A stretch of 64,000 nucleotides of DNA from Allium sativum (GCA_030737875.1 CM060910.1:635735303-635799302); one strand, 5' to 3'; shown: positions 23,839 to 36,370, numbered from the stretch's first letter. The notes: a model not told the origin generated them from the sequence alone. A program made the numbers and translations.

Positions 23839-24393
23839 GGTTCATCATCATAGGCATGTAAATGGTCATGAGGGGTTTAAGTTCTTTTACATGCATAAGC
23901 CCCAAGTCAAGTTCATATGAATGTTCCACAAGTCAAATTGTTCTAAGGGTTCATGCCAACATTCCACAAGTCAAGATTCAATCTTGCATGATAAACTATG
24001 TCAAACACAACATGAATGGCATTATTTAATCACTAAGAAATAGCCCAAAGTCATAGGTTCAAGAGAGGGGCAAGACTAGATTCACATAGACTAACATACT
24101 TAGGTTTCATCTTATTTCATTGCATGTCAACATTAGAACTACCGTTTAGATCTAAAAGTAGCTAGTACTTACAAAGCATGGCTAGAGATTTATGAGCAAG
24201 CATTGTCGTAGAACGGTGTTGAGATGATGCTCTACTTCCTTGATTTGATGTAGAAACCTTGCTCCTTTGACTTGAATCTAGTTTGCATGCTTAGGCCTTT
24301 GAAGTTGAAGATGAAGGCCATGATCAAGAGACACTTGGGCAGCACTTCATTGTTAGGATGGTTTGTAGTGAATTAGGCTAGGTCTTAGGGTGT

Positions 24394-24400
24394 TTTTATA
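24394..24400 (-). promoter_or_regulatory. Probable TATA box of B left LTR
   Basis: Minus strand reads CTTCTATAAAAACACC, with the GTCGAC cluster about 125 bases upstream. Identical in the other LTR at 30703-30709. Confidence 0.5.
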
Positions 24401-24524
24401 GAAGTTAGGACTAGTTTAGGCCCTTAGATTAATCCTAGTTTAGATCTGAACCATCCAATCTCGTCATAGTCTAACAGAACAGACCCAAAGGAGCAAGCAA
24501 GTGCACTAGGCCAACCTGGCCCGA

Positions 24525-24615
24525 CCAAGGAGGTCGACCCCCAGTTCGACACCCAGGTCGACTGCCCAGTTGACCTGGTCCTGGGGGGGTCGACTCCCCA
24601 GTCGACCTGGGGCTG
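24525..24615. promoter_or_regulatory. GTCGAC cluster upstream of TATA, B left LTR
   Basis: Four intact GTCGAC palindromes plus decayed forms (TTCGAC, GTTGAC) in 90 bases, on the sense-upstream side of the TATA box. Element A has a six-copy cluster in the same relative place. Confidence 0.5.
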
Positions 24616-24875
24616 GGCGGGAAATTTTCCCGCCCAATCTGTTTGGGGCTAAATTCAAAATTTGAAAATTTGTTTTCGTTTTCTGATTTTTCGTGAAACT
24701 TCTAGAGGCCATATCTCGGTCATACGGACTCCGTTTTACGAAATTTCGGACTCGTTTCCAACCAGAATTCCGAGACGAACGCAACGGCGCAACCCGTTTC
24801 TCTTGATTCTTATTTTAAAATTTAATTCTGCCTCGATTCTTGTCTTAACACGTTATTAAAATTCGGGTTGTTACA

Positions 24876-24890
24876 TTCTCCCCTCCTTTA
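24876..24890 (-). other. Polypurine tract of element B
   Basis: Minus strand reads TAAAGGAGGGGAGAA immediately before TGTAACAACCCG, preceded by GATTTCGGGGATGAAATCC. The matching site in A at 36371-36386 is very similar. Confidence 0.85.
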
Positions 24891-25609
24891 AGGATTTCAT
24901 CCCCGAAATCTCTAAGTTAGGAAGAACGTATCCTACCCTCCATCGTCCATATACTCAAGACATCATCCACAAGCAACCATTGTCCTTAAAAGATTTCTAA
25001 TACCATATGAACATATGCAGAAAGTGTGTGTATATGTTCCTTATCTAAAGCAAATGATCAGGCCTGATTGATCTTCTAAATGCAAAATATGTTTAGTGCC
25101 ATGAATCCACATGTATGCAAATAGTCCTAGTCACATAAATACTATATGTGTGCACAACCATTCATCCATATGCAATATTCACATGATAACACATTCAAAT
25201 TCATCCATAAACAAGTATAAACACGTATACATATGAAATATGAAATGTGACTGAGCCGATCTAGTGCCTAGTGTGTATTCGCGCATCCACGAGCAACCAC
25301 TTGCAACCATATCAATCATAACATGTTTTCAAATACATGTTTACATCCATAGGGTTCTACCTAAGGTCCTCAAGATAGGACCGAGAAGATAAGCCAGATA
25401 AACTCCTTTTGGATTACAAGAAATCCCTTTCTAAACCCAACCCATATCCTATAAAGTCCAAATGGTTTAGTCAACCTAACAGACACCTTCAAACCCTGAC
25501 ATGTATTATTAACCGATGAGTCATACCCCCTATGGAGTTTGCAACAGAAATAAGATCGAGAATAGGACCGAGAGGATATGCATAAAAGACAGCATGCGGG
25601 TAAGCTCTA

Positions 25610-25760
25610 CAAGAAAACAAGGATCAAGAATATACTCTTAAAAAGAGATATGATGCGCGTATCTTATCTTCAATCTTCTAAGTTGCATTTCCTTGAGCTT
25701 AATTCCATTGTGCTTTGACCATCTTTAACTTCATGATTTCGTGGCCTCTTAACTCCTATT
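25610..25760 (-). pseudogene. Integrase C-terminal tail remnant of B
   Basis: The minus strand, in one frame with two stops, reads KMVKAQWN at about 25705-25731 and IEDKIRASYLFL at about 25640-25670. These match LVKVQWG and TEDKIRASYPFLF in element A (35646-35840) and the W..E..I...Y..LF ending of gypsy integrases with a chromodomain-type tail. It is too short and broken to act. Only the last part of the polyprotein remains. Confidence 0.7.
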
Positions 25761-26169
25761 TCCAAATATGAGCTGGAACTCACTTCATTGTCGCCTCTCG
25801 TTCCACTTTTACTTATTCTCCCTCTAGTATACTTGGCTCAACCATATCCGTGCACTCATGGTTTCATGTAAGCTCTCCAAAATTTACTAGTGAATCATGG
25901 ATCTCGTTTACTCGCTCTACGACATTCCACGCAGAAGATCTTATCTCTTGAAAACAAACAGATGCCAACCATGTTACCAAGTGTACTTACTAAAGTGATT
26001 TCCATAACTCATGCACAAGCGAAATGAACCATCCGCCTTAGTGGCGAACTCTACTCGAACGGATTACCAATAAATGCATCAAGAGATTCTAGGTAACCAA
26101 TCATGACAGAAACCTAAAGGTTACACGAGACTTCGAGGGTATTACCGAGGCAAGTCAAGAGCCTAACTA

Positions 26170-26480
26170 CCCTCCTTTCAGAACCGAGAATGGCACCCTT
26201 ACTGGATAACCACTCCATTTCTAGAATTCAACCCATAGCTTAAAAGAATAAGCATTATTCCCAAAAGTCATAGGCGTCCTCAAATCCAAACAAGTCATGA
26301 ATAAATGGACTGATTCCTCAACAAGATTTGAGACAAAAATGGGATCCTCTACTATGCTAGTACGAAGGTGCAGAGACTCAACTATCGAAGCAGACTTAAA
26401 GGATGCGGTGATCAAAGCAAAGTCCTAACGGGATGATAGAGAAGAAAAGCTAAACCTTTCACAGAAACGTTACCATCCTT
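26170..26480 (-). pseudogene. Aspartic protease remnant of B
   Basis: The minus-strand frame 26221-26415 reads SLHLRTSIVEDPIFVSNLVE and LFMTCLDL, which fit the part of gypsy proteases after the DTGAS active site (...PxxVSxPVGGS...). Just downstream, GAILGSERRVVRLLT-like sequence appears in another frame and matches A at about 35280-35340. The DTGA motif itself is lost and frames are broken. Supported mainly by the parallel with A and E. Confidence 0.6.
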
Positions 26481-26972
26481 CTTAGGTACGCTAACAGTGA
26501 GAGCATACAATTGCCCTCTCGATGATCTTGTCCTCGTCTCATAAACTTGACTATCTTTCCCTTTTTACCCTACTAGAGATACTCTCTCTTGTCATGGGTT
26601 TTATCATTCACCTTTTTCCTCCTTTGTGAATTAAGCCATACCAACAAGTTGCTTGTCCTTAAGCTTGTATCCTTTATCCTTGTTCTTACTATCCTTTCTT
26701 ATAACGCGGTAACAGGTCTCTCGAGAACTGCCTCCATCGTACCGAAAACACTGACGTAGTTAGAAAAGGATTAGTCGCAGTTCAAACCACTGTGACTACA
26801 GGTGGAGGAAAGAAAGGAAAATAGATTCAATCAAGGAAACAAAGGATAATGCTAATGGCCTTTGGGGAATAGCCTTTAAAAATAAAACTTTCCTTGAAAA
26901 ATGCTTCTTTGTAAATGGTTTTCAAATAGTTTTCAGAAGGTTTTAAAACTTTTGCCTAGTCTGGTTACCTTC

Positions 26973-26985
26973 TGCTCTGATACCA
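26973..26985 (-). other. Primer binding site of element B
   Basis: Minus strand TGGTATCAGAGCA two bases after the 5' LTR end, matching initiator tRNA-Met as in A and C. Confidence 0.9.
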
Positions 26986-28849
26986 AATGTAACACCCCAC
27001 CTCCGCCAGGGTCACTCACAAGAGAATGTACTAGCATTGGAGGGGCATTGTCTAGGTAAACATGCACAGAAATATTAAAAGACAGAACATATAAAACAGC
27101 GGAAGAAAAAACAAATTTCATTACCTCATAAAATTATAAGGTCTAAAGCCTTTTACATCAAAATGTCTTTAAAAGCCATTACATTGAAAACCTGTCTTGC
27201 AATAGTTAAAGAAGCATAAAACCACAGTCATAAAATATTCCCCAAGTAAGACGGCAAAGCAGCCATAGCCAAGAAAAATCCAAGCCATACATGATGACCT
27301 TGAAGCAGAAGAAGTCCAAGCTAAATAATAGTATTTCCTTCCTGAAAACCTACGGGGGGAACGGAAGACAAAGAGGCGAAAGAAAACGGGGTCAGTCATA
27401 AACACTAGTAAGTCCTATCTACTTCCAGCATAAAAACAGGTAAAGGTAACATGACATGCATAAACTGAAAGTAAACATAAGGACGATGACAAGATAGACA
27501 AGCTAAACCAAGGTAACAGGATGAAATACTGTATCAAGATAAACTACGGTCACTATGAATCAAGTATAACATCCCAAGGTTCTATCGAGTATAACATCCC
27601 AAGGTTCTATCGAGTATAACACCCCAAGGTTCTATCAAGTATATTTGCCCTGCACCTTCCGTACTAGTATCCCAACCCGTGTCATGTGTTAGCTACAAAA
27701 TGTCTCTTGCCCAATGTCATGAAATGGTCCATGTCAACCTAATGTAGGTTTTCCCAACTCGTATGTTCTTTCCATGTATATGTTTAGTCTTTTGCCATAA
27801 ATCCTACAGGCTTCCTCACGTAGTTCTATACTACTTTAACGTAGTTCCATTATCCTTGAAATCGTTTGGACTGTCACCCTTGATCTAGCTGCATTTTCTT
27901 ACCATGAATTCTCGAATGTTCGGCTAGGATTTTTGCCACCCAGGACCACTAGGGATTACGCTACCTACTAAACGTTTTCGTAACTCGGTTTGGGTTTAAG
28001 CCACCTAGGACCGCTAGGGATTACGCCACCCGTCAACCACGCCCTTTTTCCCACATATGTTTCGTGAATCATTTTTCCATGTCTAGATGCACATGTACCT
28101 CAATGTGCCATCCGAGTCCCGTGACATGGCTAATCAAGAAATACAGGACTCAGTCGGGAGCTTTAGGTTATCTGCCGATGCAGATATCAAGGTCTGTTTT
28201 TCTACCGGTGGTTATGGTCCCACGTGACCCCTCCCTCAACTACTGAAAGGCAATCCAAGAAAATCATGCACGAGAACTATACTCCGGCCATCCATGCCCC
28301 ACTTTCCTATTGGCCAACCTCACCCATAACTAGATAACAAGTATATGGTCTGTTGGGAGTTCTCTGCCTTTCCGCATACGTACACGATTGACTAAAGATG
28401 GTAGGTAGTCGATGACGTGCTATCACAGGGCTAAACTAAGTATCGCCAACTCCACGCTAATCCACCCCAGTCTTTAGGTTGCTCGAACAGCAACCAAGGC
28501 ATACCCTTGGTTCTTCTACCGCAGACCTTAACCTCTGTGAGCCCAGGCGGATCATTTGCAACCTCACAGAGTGATACCAAGAGTACCCTCACGTCCCCTG
28601 AAGCTACCGCTTCGTCACCCAGTTCACTGGAGCCTTTATCTAAGTCAGATAAACATTTGCTCCTCCTCGTGTGTTTGTTTAAACAATGACCTACCGTATC
28701 AGGTTACTCATCTATTTGTGAACTGTCCCATTCTCTTTACTAAGAATTATTACTTAGTTATCCTTAACTAAGGTTTATCACTTAGTTTCCCTTCTCGTTA
28801 TCCTTATTAACTACGATTTTCCACTTAGTCCCCTGAACTAGGGTTTTGT

Positions 28850-29640
28850 CTAGTGGGTTAAGTGTTGTCATTCGAGTTCATGACTTACCCCGCCTACGAA
28901 TCATGTCAAAATTGGCTAAGTATTCAAGTTCAAGACTTAGCCTTACAAACCATGTATCAAGTTGGTTAAGTATATCAAGAAGTTCATGACTTAACCCTAG
29001 ATTATCGTGTCAGATTGGTTAAGTATAGGTTAACTTAACCCTATCAAATTACCGTGTCAGATTGGTTAAGTATAGGTTATCTTAACCTCGTCAAGCTACC
29101 GCGTCAGATTGGTTAAGTATAGGTTGTCTTAACCTCATCAAATCATCGAGTAAAATTGGTTAAGTGTAGGTTAACTTAACCCAATTAAATTATCGAGTCG
29201 GATTGCTTAAGTATAGGTTAACTTAACCCCATTAAATTATCGAGTCGGATTGGTTAAGCAAATTTAAGAGGTTCGTGACTTAACCCTATCAAATCATCAA
29301 GTCAGATTAGTTAAGTGTAAGTTAACTTAACCCCGTCAAATTACCGAGTCGGATTGGTTAAGTGTTGGTTAACTTAACCCCATCCACTAGTCGTATTTAT
29401 AATGGTTAAGTATCATTCTTGTGGGTTAACTTAACCCTACCACGCATCGCGTTATCCCAGTCGGGTGTTATCAACCCATTTAGGTTAAATTAACCCATCC
29501 GCTAATCGTGTTATATGGTTAAGTGTCTTTAAGTAATCAAGTCCGGTCTTACTTAACCTACCCATTCATGTCATATCGGTTAAGTGCCATTAGCCAAACT
29601 AACTTAACCTTATCATGTGGCATTAAGTAAATTAATGCAC
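28850..29640. repeat. 47-bp minisatellite of B LTR (right copy, intact)
   Basis: Units starting CAGATTGGTTAAGTATAGG recur at 29011, 29058 and 29105, and so on, each with a TTAACTTAACC palindrome. It degrades at both ends. Confidence 0.88.
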
Positions 29641-30702
29641 CCCAACCTCTCACATTAGACTTTGTTGTGGTTACTGGTTACGCCGGGCGGGTCCGGGCAG
29701 CTTTACACCACAACCTAGTCTAACCTCGGGTTTTAAGCGCGATATGACCAACTACTCACATTGGGTCTTATTGTCTGTAGCTACTGGATTTGCCGGGCGG
29801 TTCCGGGTAGATTTATGCTACAAGCTCAACCCAACCTCGAGTTGGCCACTTTCATGTTTTCCTACTTGTCATGTTCATGTCAAATTTAGGCCACAACAAA
29901 GTCCATGTTTTCCACTTATGCCCATTGTCCCATTACTTAATTCATGTTAAGTTTCATAGCCCATCTCAAGTTTGCCTAAACTACCCAAAGCGTATTCCCA
30001 ACGCAAGTGAAAGCGAGTCAACATAGTAGGAATAATATGACAACATATTGGCCTCAAACATGTATGATAGCATAAAGGGATTTGTCTCAAACATGTATGA
30101 TAGCATAAAGGGATTGGCCTTAAACATGTATGATAGCATAACACTAGGTTCATCATCATAGGCATGTAAATGGTCATGAGGGGTTTAAGTTCTTTTACAT
30201 GCATAAGCCCCAAGTCAAGTTCATATGAATGTTCCACAAGTCAAATTGTTCTAAGGGTTCATTCCAACATTCCACAAGTCAAGATTCAATCTTGCATGAT
30301 AAACTAGGTCAAACACAACATGAGTGGCATTATTTAATCACTAAGAAATAGCCCAAAGTCATAGGTTCAAGAGAGGGGCAAGACTAGATTCACATAGACT
30401 AACGTACTTAGGTTTCATCTCATTTCATTCCATGTCAACATTAGAACTACCATTTAGATCTAAAAGTAGCTAGAACTTACAAAGCGTGGCTAGAGATTTA
30501 TAAGCAAGCATTTGTCGTAGAACGGTGTTGAGATGATGCTCTACTTCCTTGATTTGATGTAGAAAGCTTGCTCCTTTGACTTGAATCTAGTTTGCAAGCT
30601 TAGGCCTTTAAAGTTGAAGATGGAGGCCATAATCAAGAGACATTTGGGCAGCACTTCATTGTTAGGATGGTTTGTAGTGAATTAGGCTAGGTCTTAGGGT
30701 GT

Positions 30703-30709
30703 TTTTATA
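30703..30709 (-). promoter_or_regulatory. Probable TATA box of B right (5') LTR
   Basis: Copy of 24394-24400; the functional promoter position for element B. Confidence 0.5.
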
Positions 30710-30834
30710 GAAGTTAGGACTAGTTTAGGCCCTTAGATTAACCCTAGTTTAGATCTGAACCATCCAATCTCGTCACAGACCAACAGAACAGACCCAAAGG
30801 AGCAAGCAGGTGCACCAGGCCAACCTGGCCCGAC

Positions 30835-30925
30835 CAAGGAAGTCGACCCCCAGGTCGATACCCAGGTCGACTGCCCAGTCGACCTGGTCCTGGGGGGGTC
30901 GACTTCCCAATCGACTCCCCACTCG
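30835..30925. promoter_or_regulatory. GTCGAC cluster upstream of TATA, B right LTR
   Basis: Four GTCGAC copies plus variants GTCGAT, ATCGAC and CTCGAC. Variants differ from those in the left LTR, so individual sites have decayed independently, often by changes at CpG. Confidence 0.5.
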
Positions 30926-31197
30926 ACCTGGGGCTGGGCGGGAAATTTTCCTGCCCAGTCTGTTTGGGGCTAAATTCGAAATTTGAAAATCTGTTTTCGT
31001 TTTTTTATTTTTCATGAAACTTCTTTAGGCCATATCTCGGTCATACGGACTCCGATTTACGAAATTTTCGGACTTGTTTCCGACCAGAATTCCGAGACGA
31101 ACGCAACGGCGCAATCCGTTTCTCTTGATTCTTATCTTAAAATTTAATTCTGCCTCGATTCTTGTCTTAACACGTTATTAAAATTCGGGTTGTTACA

Positions 31198-31202
31198 TAT
31201 GT
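31198..31202. repeat. Target-site duplication of element B, right copy (tatgt)
   Basis: Partner of 375-379. Confidence 0.95.
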
Positions 31203-31433
31203 CTTGTTTGATAATATGAATTTAGGCATACATTGGAAAATATAATTTGAGCATAAATTGGGACATGTGTATGTACTGATTTGGGACATAAATTGGGATG
31301 TATGTGAATGCGAATTTTAGACATACATTGGAAAATGTTCGAATATGGGTTTTTGTATAACTTGTATTGAAATGGGTGAATATGGACTAGGGACATAAAT
31401 TGGAAAATATATAGATTTGGATTTGTGCATAAC

Positions 31434-31463
31434 ATTTATATATATATATATATATATATATAT
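31434..31463. repeat. (TA)n microsatellite in A 5' LTR
   Basis: TA run; the copy in the 3' LTR (37788-37833) is longer. Confidence 0.9.
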
Positions 31464-33898
31464 GCCTTGACTTATAACTCCGGAAAAAGAGCATATGGTT
31501 CACAATTAAAAGGTGAATTAAAAAGAGGTGTAAATGTCTTTGATTTGAATAATGAATTGGGCATATAATTAAATATGGGGGAAAAAGGAGAAATAATCAC
31601 CTATAATGACATAGGTAGATTTAGATAAAAATGGAATGTATAGTAATTACAATTAGGAATTTTAATTGCACTTATGACACGAGGTTAGGTTGCATTAGTG
31701 GTGGAAGTCTGCCCGGACCCGACCGGCATATCCAGCAGCCACTAATGTTGAACCTAATGTGAGAGGTCTAAGTGTGCAAATACGAATCGGGCTAAGACAC
31801 GAGGTTAGACCCAACTATGGAATACGACTGCCCAGACTCGACCGATATATCCAGCATCCACACGTTGTAGGCCTAATTTGGGAGGTCTAGCCCATTATAA
31901 CCATAATTGGACATGGTAATGAATGGGACTACTTAACCTAATTTAATACATAAGGATTGTATGATTATGAACTTAAGTTAGGGTTAAGTAAAATTGGATG
32001 GGTAGTGGGTGGGTTAAGTAAAATAAAGGGGGTGGGTAATATTTACATATAGGCCCGTGAACTTAACCTAATAAGGTTATGTAATTAAAGACACCTAGTG
32101 GTATACATAACCAGTGGAAAATATAATAAAGTTATGTAACTAAAGACACCCTTGTGGGGTAAGCATAACTTGTAGAAATGATAGAATTAGATATGCGTAA
32201 TAATCTGCTAAGTAAACAACGATAAGGTGTAGTGATGGTGTAAAATAAACAAGTTATATTTAAATGGTAAGTGATTAGGAAACATGTGAATTGAGATATA
32301 CTAAGGATAACATGTTATTGTAATGATGTAACTAAGCAAGAATATAAAATAGATTGAGGATTACAGACTTTGGGCCACAATCTAGAAAATAACATGTTGT
32401 TGGCTTATTAATAAACTTAAATGGATTAAATTATATGATTGAAATTAATAAGCAAGAGAAACTTGGTAATTTGAATAAGAATTCAATATGAACGGGAATA
32501 ACCAAGTAAATGGGAACCTGGTGAGGTAAGGCAAGCATGTAAAAGAACGTTTAGACATAGGGTCTAACAACATATTAAAGAAAGGAACTTGGACCAGTCC
32601 GTACGTTTAAGCGTGAATAACCTAACGGGGTTATAAGACATGATGGGAGGCATATTCATCTGATTGTTATGACGGCTCCAAAGGACTGGAAGGGGAACAC
32701 GCGGCTTCCTAAAGTACGTAAGGTGCTCCTAGTAGTCCTTTGTGCGGTGATAGATGTCTTAGTCTGTACTCGTAGAGGTTGGGTCTGCGTGTAACTACTG
32801 GGTGGGTGGGCTTGACTGCAGATGTAGTTATGCTATCAGAATGTTGTGACGAGGTGGCACCTGGGTGATTCGACGGTTGTCTTACAAGGAGGTAGATAGG
32901 GTCACAACTAATAAGGATAGTAGACCATCAGATATCCGTCATTGACAGCCAGCGGGATGCGAAAGACTAGGGCTAAACCCAAGATATCATTTCACCTTTC
33001 ACTATCGAAGTACGGGGTTAAGGGTAGACGCCACATGGATGTTTAGATTAGTTGTATTAGGGCGCTCGCTTAGCTCTTGTAGTCTTTACTAGTTGAGGGA
33101 GGGGCCGAAGTGGGGCCATAGCCATACTGGATAATAGACCCGAGGAATATCTGTATTTGAAGGCACTTAAAGGCGGCCTGTACAGGTATGGAAAAGCTCC
33201 TGGCCGAGTTCCGTGTTTCTTGTTTATCCCTGCCACTGAACTCAGTGCACATTAGAGGACGTGCGATTGAGGCATCGAGCTACAATTACAGTACATACGT
33301 GGGACAGTCTAGATACATGCATATCTGCTCTGGATGGTGTACCGTAGACTTGAGGGCATTATTCCGATATGGAATCTGATTCGATTGATGGTGGCAATCC
33401 GTACGCTTACGTAGCATAGTAATGGAAGATATATGCGGAACATAAACACTGTTATATAGAGATCCGTACGTCACTCTAACATAAGATGAGGGACTGCGTT
33501 CATTTCGGCGGAGACCTTGCAAGTGGGTTACCATGGGGTGTATCTCAATATAGAGAGATAACTACATATATTGTATTAGATGAATCCACGGGAAAGTAAA
33601 TGGTACAATGCGCATACAAGTCTTGAGTGCTATTAACCCAAGTAATCTAATAATCAATAAAATGTAATGGAACAGTATTAGTAGGGATCATTCTACTTCT
33701 GATATACTAGTATCTGCGCGGTGCAGAGAAATGTATTTAAGAAGTGTAATATATCATGTTCATCTTACCTTGCTCATCCTATTCATCTTACCTTGCTCAG
33801 TTCACACTTGTTATTGTTACTGTTATCTTGCTCTTCCAGTTTTATTTACCTGCCATGATACTTTTATTTATTTATATGAAAAAGTAATTGGACATGCC

Positions 33899-33911
33899 AG
33901 ACTTTATGTCT
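33899..33911 (+). other. Conserved LTR inverted repeat (A, 5' LTR)
   Basis: AGACTTTATGTCT followed by AACCC; arms AGAC/GTCT around TTTAT, about 400 bases before the LTR end. In the 3' LTR (40301-40313) one arm has changed to GTAT. Confidence 0.55.
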
Positions 33912-34310
33912 AACCCTTTTTGTTTCCTCTTCTCTCTCTTCCGTCCCCCCCAAAGGTTCTCAAGGTGGAAGTGCTTAGAGTTGATTTGGATTCTTTCAGC
34001 TTAGCTTGGATTTTGGATATAGATGTATCGCTTTGACTTCTAGTCAACTCTCTTATGGCTTCACAGGGAAATATGGTTTTATGCTTTTGTACTCTGATGT
34101 TTTTGGCAAGACAGATTATTAATGTATAGTTACTTTTGATGTAAACTCAGTATTTGGGACCAACATGTTTTGATTTAAATAAAGTTTTTAATTCCGCTGC
34201 TATTTTACATGTCTGTCTTGTGATATTCTGTTCTTATTTACCTATAACGCTTCACGGAACATAATGCTTTCCCTTAGGGAGTGACATTAACGGACATGGG
34301 GTGTCTCATT

Positions 34311-34323
34311 TGGTATCAGAGCA
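34311..34323 (+). other. Primer binding site of element A
   Basis: TGGTATCAGAGCA two bases after the LTR end at 34308. Plant initiator tRNA-Met type, so A reads on the plus strand. Confidence 0.92.
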
Positions 34324-34945
34324 TATGGTTATAAGATCAGATAAAATATTTTGAAAATGGTTTCCAAAAAGGTCTAAAAAACAAAGTATTTTAAAATAAA
34401 AAGTCTGTTTTTGAAAAGCATATTTCTCAGAGCCATAAATACCTTTTCGATTCTCCGCTTAATTTCTTTTCCTTTTTGATCGAGGAACCGTTTCCTCTCG
34501 AATGGGTATCCCTATTTCGGCATAATTCCGTAGGCATGCTAAAACTATGGTACATGTCGAAGGGCAAAGAAGTGCCCAACCTCCATCTTTAGCCGCAGTG
34601 GTTTCACCTGTGTCTTATTTTCTCTCAAGCCTCGTAAGAATTTCCATGCGATGGAGGCAACTTTCAAGAGACTTGTTAGCATGTTGCACAAGGATGGTTA
34701 GAAGGAGAATAAGCGAACTGGCGCTAAGGAGCACAGCCCAAAGATGAAAGAAAATGGTGGCTTAAGAAGGGAATATAGATAGAAGTAGAAAAGTGGAAAT
34801 ACTATAACTTTGGAATGGTGGGTCATCTGGAACTAGATTGCAGAAAGAGAAAAGGCGTTTATTACCACTTTGGTAAGATAGGACACCTCATTAAGGAGTG
34901 CCCGAACTTACCAAAAAAAATGCAAGAGGGCAGGAACTTCTAGGG
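34324..34945 (+). pseudogene. gag remnant of A with two decayed zinc knuckles
   Basis: Gag packages the element's RNA. Only its end is recognisable: 34800-34841 reads YYNFGMVGHLELDC and 34860-34901 reads YHFGKIGHLIKEC in one frame. Both fit the CX2CX4HX4C knuckle with leading cysteines replaced by tyrosine or phenylalanine (TGC to TAC/TTT). The order knuckle-knuckle agrees with the intact pair in element E. Stops and frameshifts interrupt everything upstream, and the N-terminal gag domain cannot be made out. Confidence 0.7.
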
Positions 34946-34989
34946 GCAAGCTAATGTTCTCATAGCTAGTGGACAGGATAGGGGTAGGA

Positions 34990-35380
34990 AAGTTTCCATC
35001 GAAGGATTGATTTCTATTTCTGATCATCCTATTAGGATCTTTTCCTGGCACTTTGCATTTTTTTATATCTGATCCTTAGTTGTGTCTCTGCACCTAGATA
35101 CTAGTATGGTTTTGGATCCCGTTCATGTCTCAAACCCATTAGAGGTACGACTCGTTTATTGAGGAATTGTCGGGGTTTGAGAATCTCTATGTTAGAGGTC
35201 AAGTTTGATTGCGACGCATATGTTCTTGATTTCATAAGATACGATTTGATTCTAGGATGGATGGGTTAAACATATATAGAGCCATTCTAGATTGTGAGAG
35301 GAGGGTAGTTAGACTTCTGACTTGCCATAGAAAGACTCTCGACATTTCTTATGACCCCAAAAGGGTCTGTCATGCTTAGT
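34990..35380 (+). pseudogene. Aspartic protease remnant of A
   Basis: Broken frames show CDAYVLDFIRYDLILGWMG (about 35205-35265), matching the FDVILGMDWL region of gypsy proteases, and AILDCERRVVRLLT (about 35280-35330), matching the IDC..R.V.L following it. The DTGAS active site is not recognisable. Reverse transcriptase should follow but the sequence jumps to integrase within about 150 bases, so RT and RNase H have been deleted. Confidence 0.65.
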
Positions 35381-35489
35381 CTCCTAGAACCTCTTGATAT
35401 ATCTATCGATGATTTGCGACATGTGACTCCTACAAGAAAAGAGGGAACTTGATAAGCAAGTAGGGGAGCTACTTAAGAAGAGGTTTGAT

Positions 35490-35840
35490 AAGTGAGTCAT
35501 ATCGGGAAGGGAAACTTATTGAAGACATTCCTTGAGGAAGCCAATCATTCTAAGATGACTATCCATCCAAGCGGTGACAAAATGAATAGATTTCAAGGTG
35601 GTGAAGCCAAATTTGCGAGAGGAAGTGGAAGTATAGAAGGAAGCAATGATAGAACGAGTTCCGACTTGCATACTTGGATCGGAGGTTAAGAAATTGAGTG
35701 ACAAGGAAGTGAAGCTAGTAAAAGTGCAATGGGGAAAGGGCCGCGAGGACACTACTTGGGAGACTGAAGACAAGATTCGCGCTTCATATCCTTTCCTTTT
35801 CGAGAATATGTTCTTAACTTCTTTTTCCGCTTCGAATTAA
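35490..35840 (+). pseudogene. Integrase remnant of A (zinc-finger scrap and C-terminal tail)
   Basis: Frame 35492-35689 has EANHSKMTIHPSGDKMNRF, the H..H half of the HHCC finger. Frame 35646-35840 has LVKVQWGKGREDTTWE and EDKIRASYPFLFE, the end of a Ty3/gypsy integrase with a chromodomain-type tail. The catalytic core with its D,D,E residues lies between these in active elements and is absent. The part that remains cannot integrate DNA. Confidence 0.75.
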
Positions 35841-36370
35841 TACTTGTATCTATCATTTGAATATCTCCTATCGATCGAGTCTTTAGATAGAAAAATAATG
35901 AATGTAAACATGTGTTTGAGACATGTTATGTTTGATGGATGCAAGTGTTTGCTAATGATTGCTCGTGGATGCATATACACACAAAATAGGCACTAGATCA
36001 GCTCAATCACTTACATATTGCATATTGATGTGTGTACATTTTTAAATTTTTATGAATTATCCTTACATTGATGTTGCATTTGGATGGATGATTGTGCACA
36101 CATATAGAACTTACATGGATTAAGATGATTTGCATACATTTTGGTTGCATGGCACAAACATACATTGCATTAAGGAGGTCAACTGAATCAGTAGACCGCC
36201 TGGTCTTTTGCATTAGTTTACGGACATATACACACACTATTACGTATGTTCATAAAAGCATTAGAAATTCCTTAAGGACAACGGATGCCTGTGATTTCTA
36301 GATGGATGTATGATTGTTGGATGTTGGGATATACATTCTTCTTAACTTAGAGATTTCGGGGACGAAATCC
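35841..36370 (+). mobile_element. Element A 3' untranslated stretch
   Basis: AT-rich, no conserved frame; ends GATTTCGGGGACGAAATCC before the purine tract. Nothing else recognised. Confidence 0.6.

Larger units (their letters stand above)
380..24875 (-). mobile_element. Element B, 3' LTR (left), interrupted by C and D
   Basis: Segments 380-1386, 14683-15903 and 22908-24875 align in order with the right LTR 26988-31197. The gaps are filled by element C (1387-14682 including one duplication copy) and by LTR D (15904-22907). The segments add up to about 4196 bases against 4210 in the other LTR, so little else has been lost. Confidence 0.92.
24876..26987 (-). mobile_element. Element B internal region
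   Basis: 2112 bases between the LTRs. From the sense start it holds the primer site, gag/protease remnants near 26170-26700, then a short stretch without motifs, the integrase tail near 25610-25760, untranslated sequence and the purine tract. No reverse transcriptase or RNase H motif is visible. Confidence 0.85.
380..31197 (-). mobile_element. Element B: degenerate Ty3/gypsy retrotransposon nested in A
   Basis: Starts TGTAACACCCC and ends GTTGTTACA, flanked by tatgt duplications. It reads on the minus strand: the primer site (26973-26985) is complementary to initiator tRNA-Met and sits next to the right LTR, and the purine tract (24876-24890 read in reverse) sits next to the left LTR. The right LTR is 4210 bp. 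The left LTR is about 4.2 kb once elements C and D are removed. The 2.1-kb internal part holds decayed protease and integrase-tail sequence and no reverse transcriptase, so B is a non-autonomous derivative, probably of a chromovirus (Tekay/Del-like) lineage judged from PPT, LTR start and integrase tail. Confidence 0.92.
26988..31197 (-). mobile_element. Element B, 5' LTR (right copy), uninterrupted
   Basis: 4210 bp, TG...CA, intact reference for the left LTR. It includes the conserved hairpin (about 27391-27403, one arm mutated), the 47-bp minisatellite, the 33-bp triple repeat, the TATA box and the GTCGAC cluster. Related to A's LTR by shared blocks, such as the one with GCCCGGACCCGACCGG in A and its CCGGGCGGGTCCGGG counterpart here, but clearly a different family. 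Confidence 0.92.
31198..34308 (+). mobile_element. Element A, 5' LTR, right part
   Basis: Begins with the second copy of the B duplication (31198-31202) and continues the LTR broken at 379. It aligns with 37556-40716 of the 3' LTR. One visible length difference: about 39 bases present near 38597-38650 are missing at about 32235. It ends GGGGTGTCTCA next to the primer site. Open frames here (for example 33070-33252 and 33286-33534) recur in the other LTR and have no known motif. Confidence 0.9.

Noticed and set aside
23639..23929. Minus-strand ORF of 96 aa repeated in both B LTRs
   Set aside because: Contains the 33-bp repeat in frame; part of the LTR, with no independent support.
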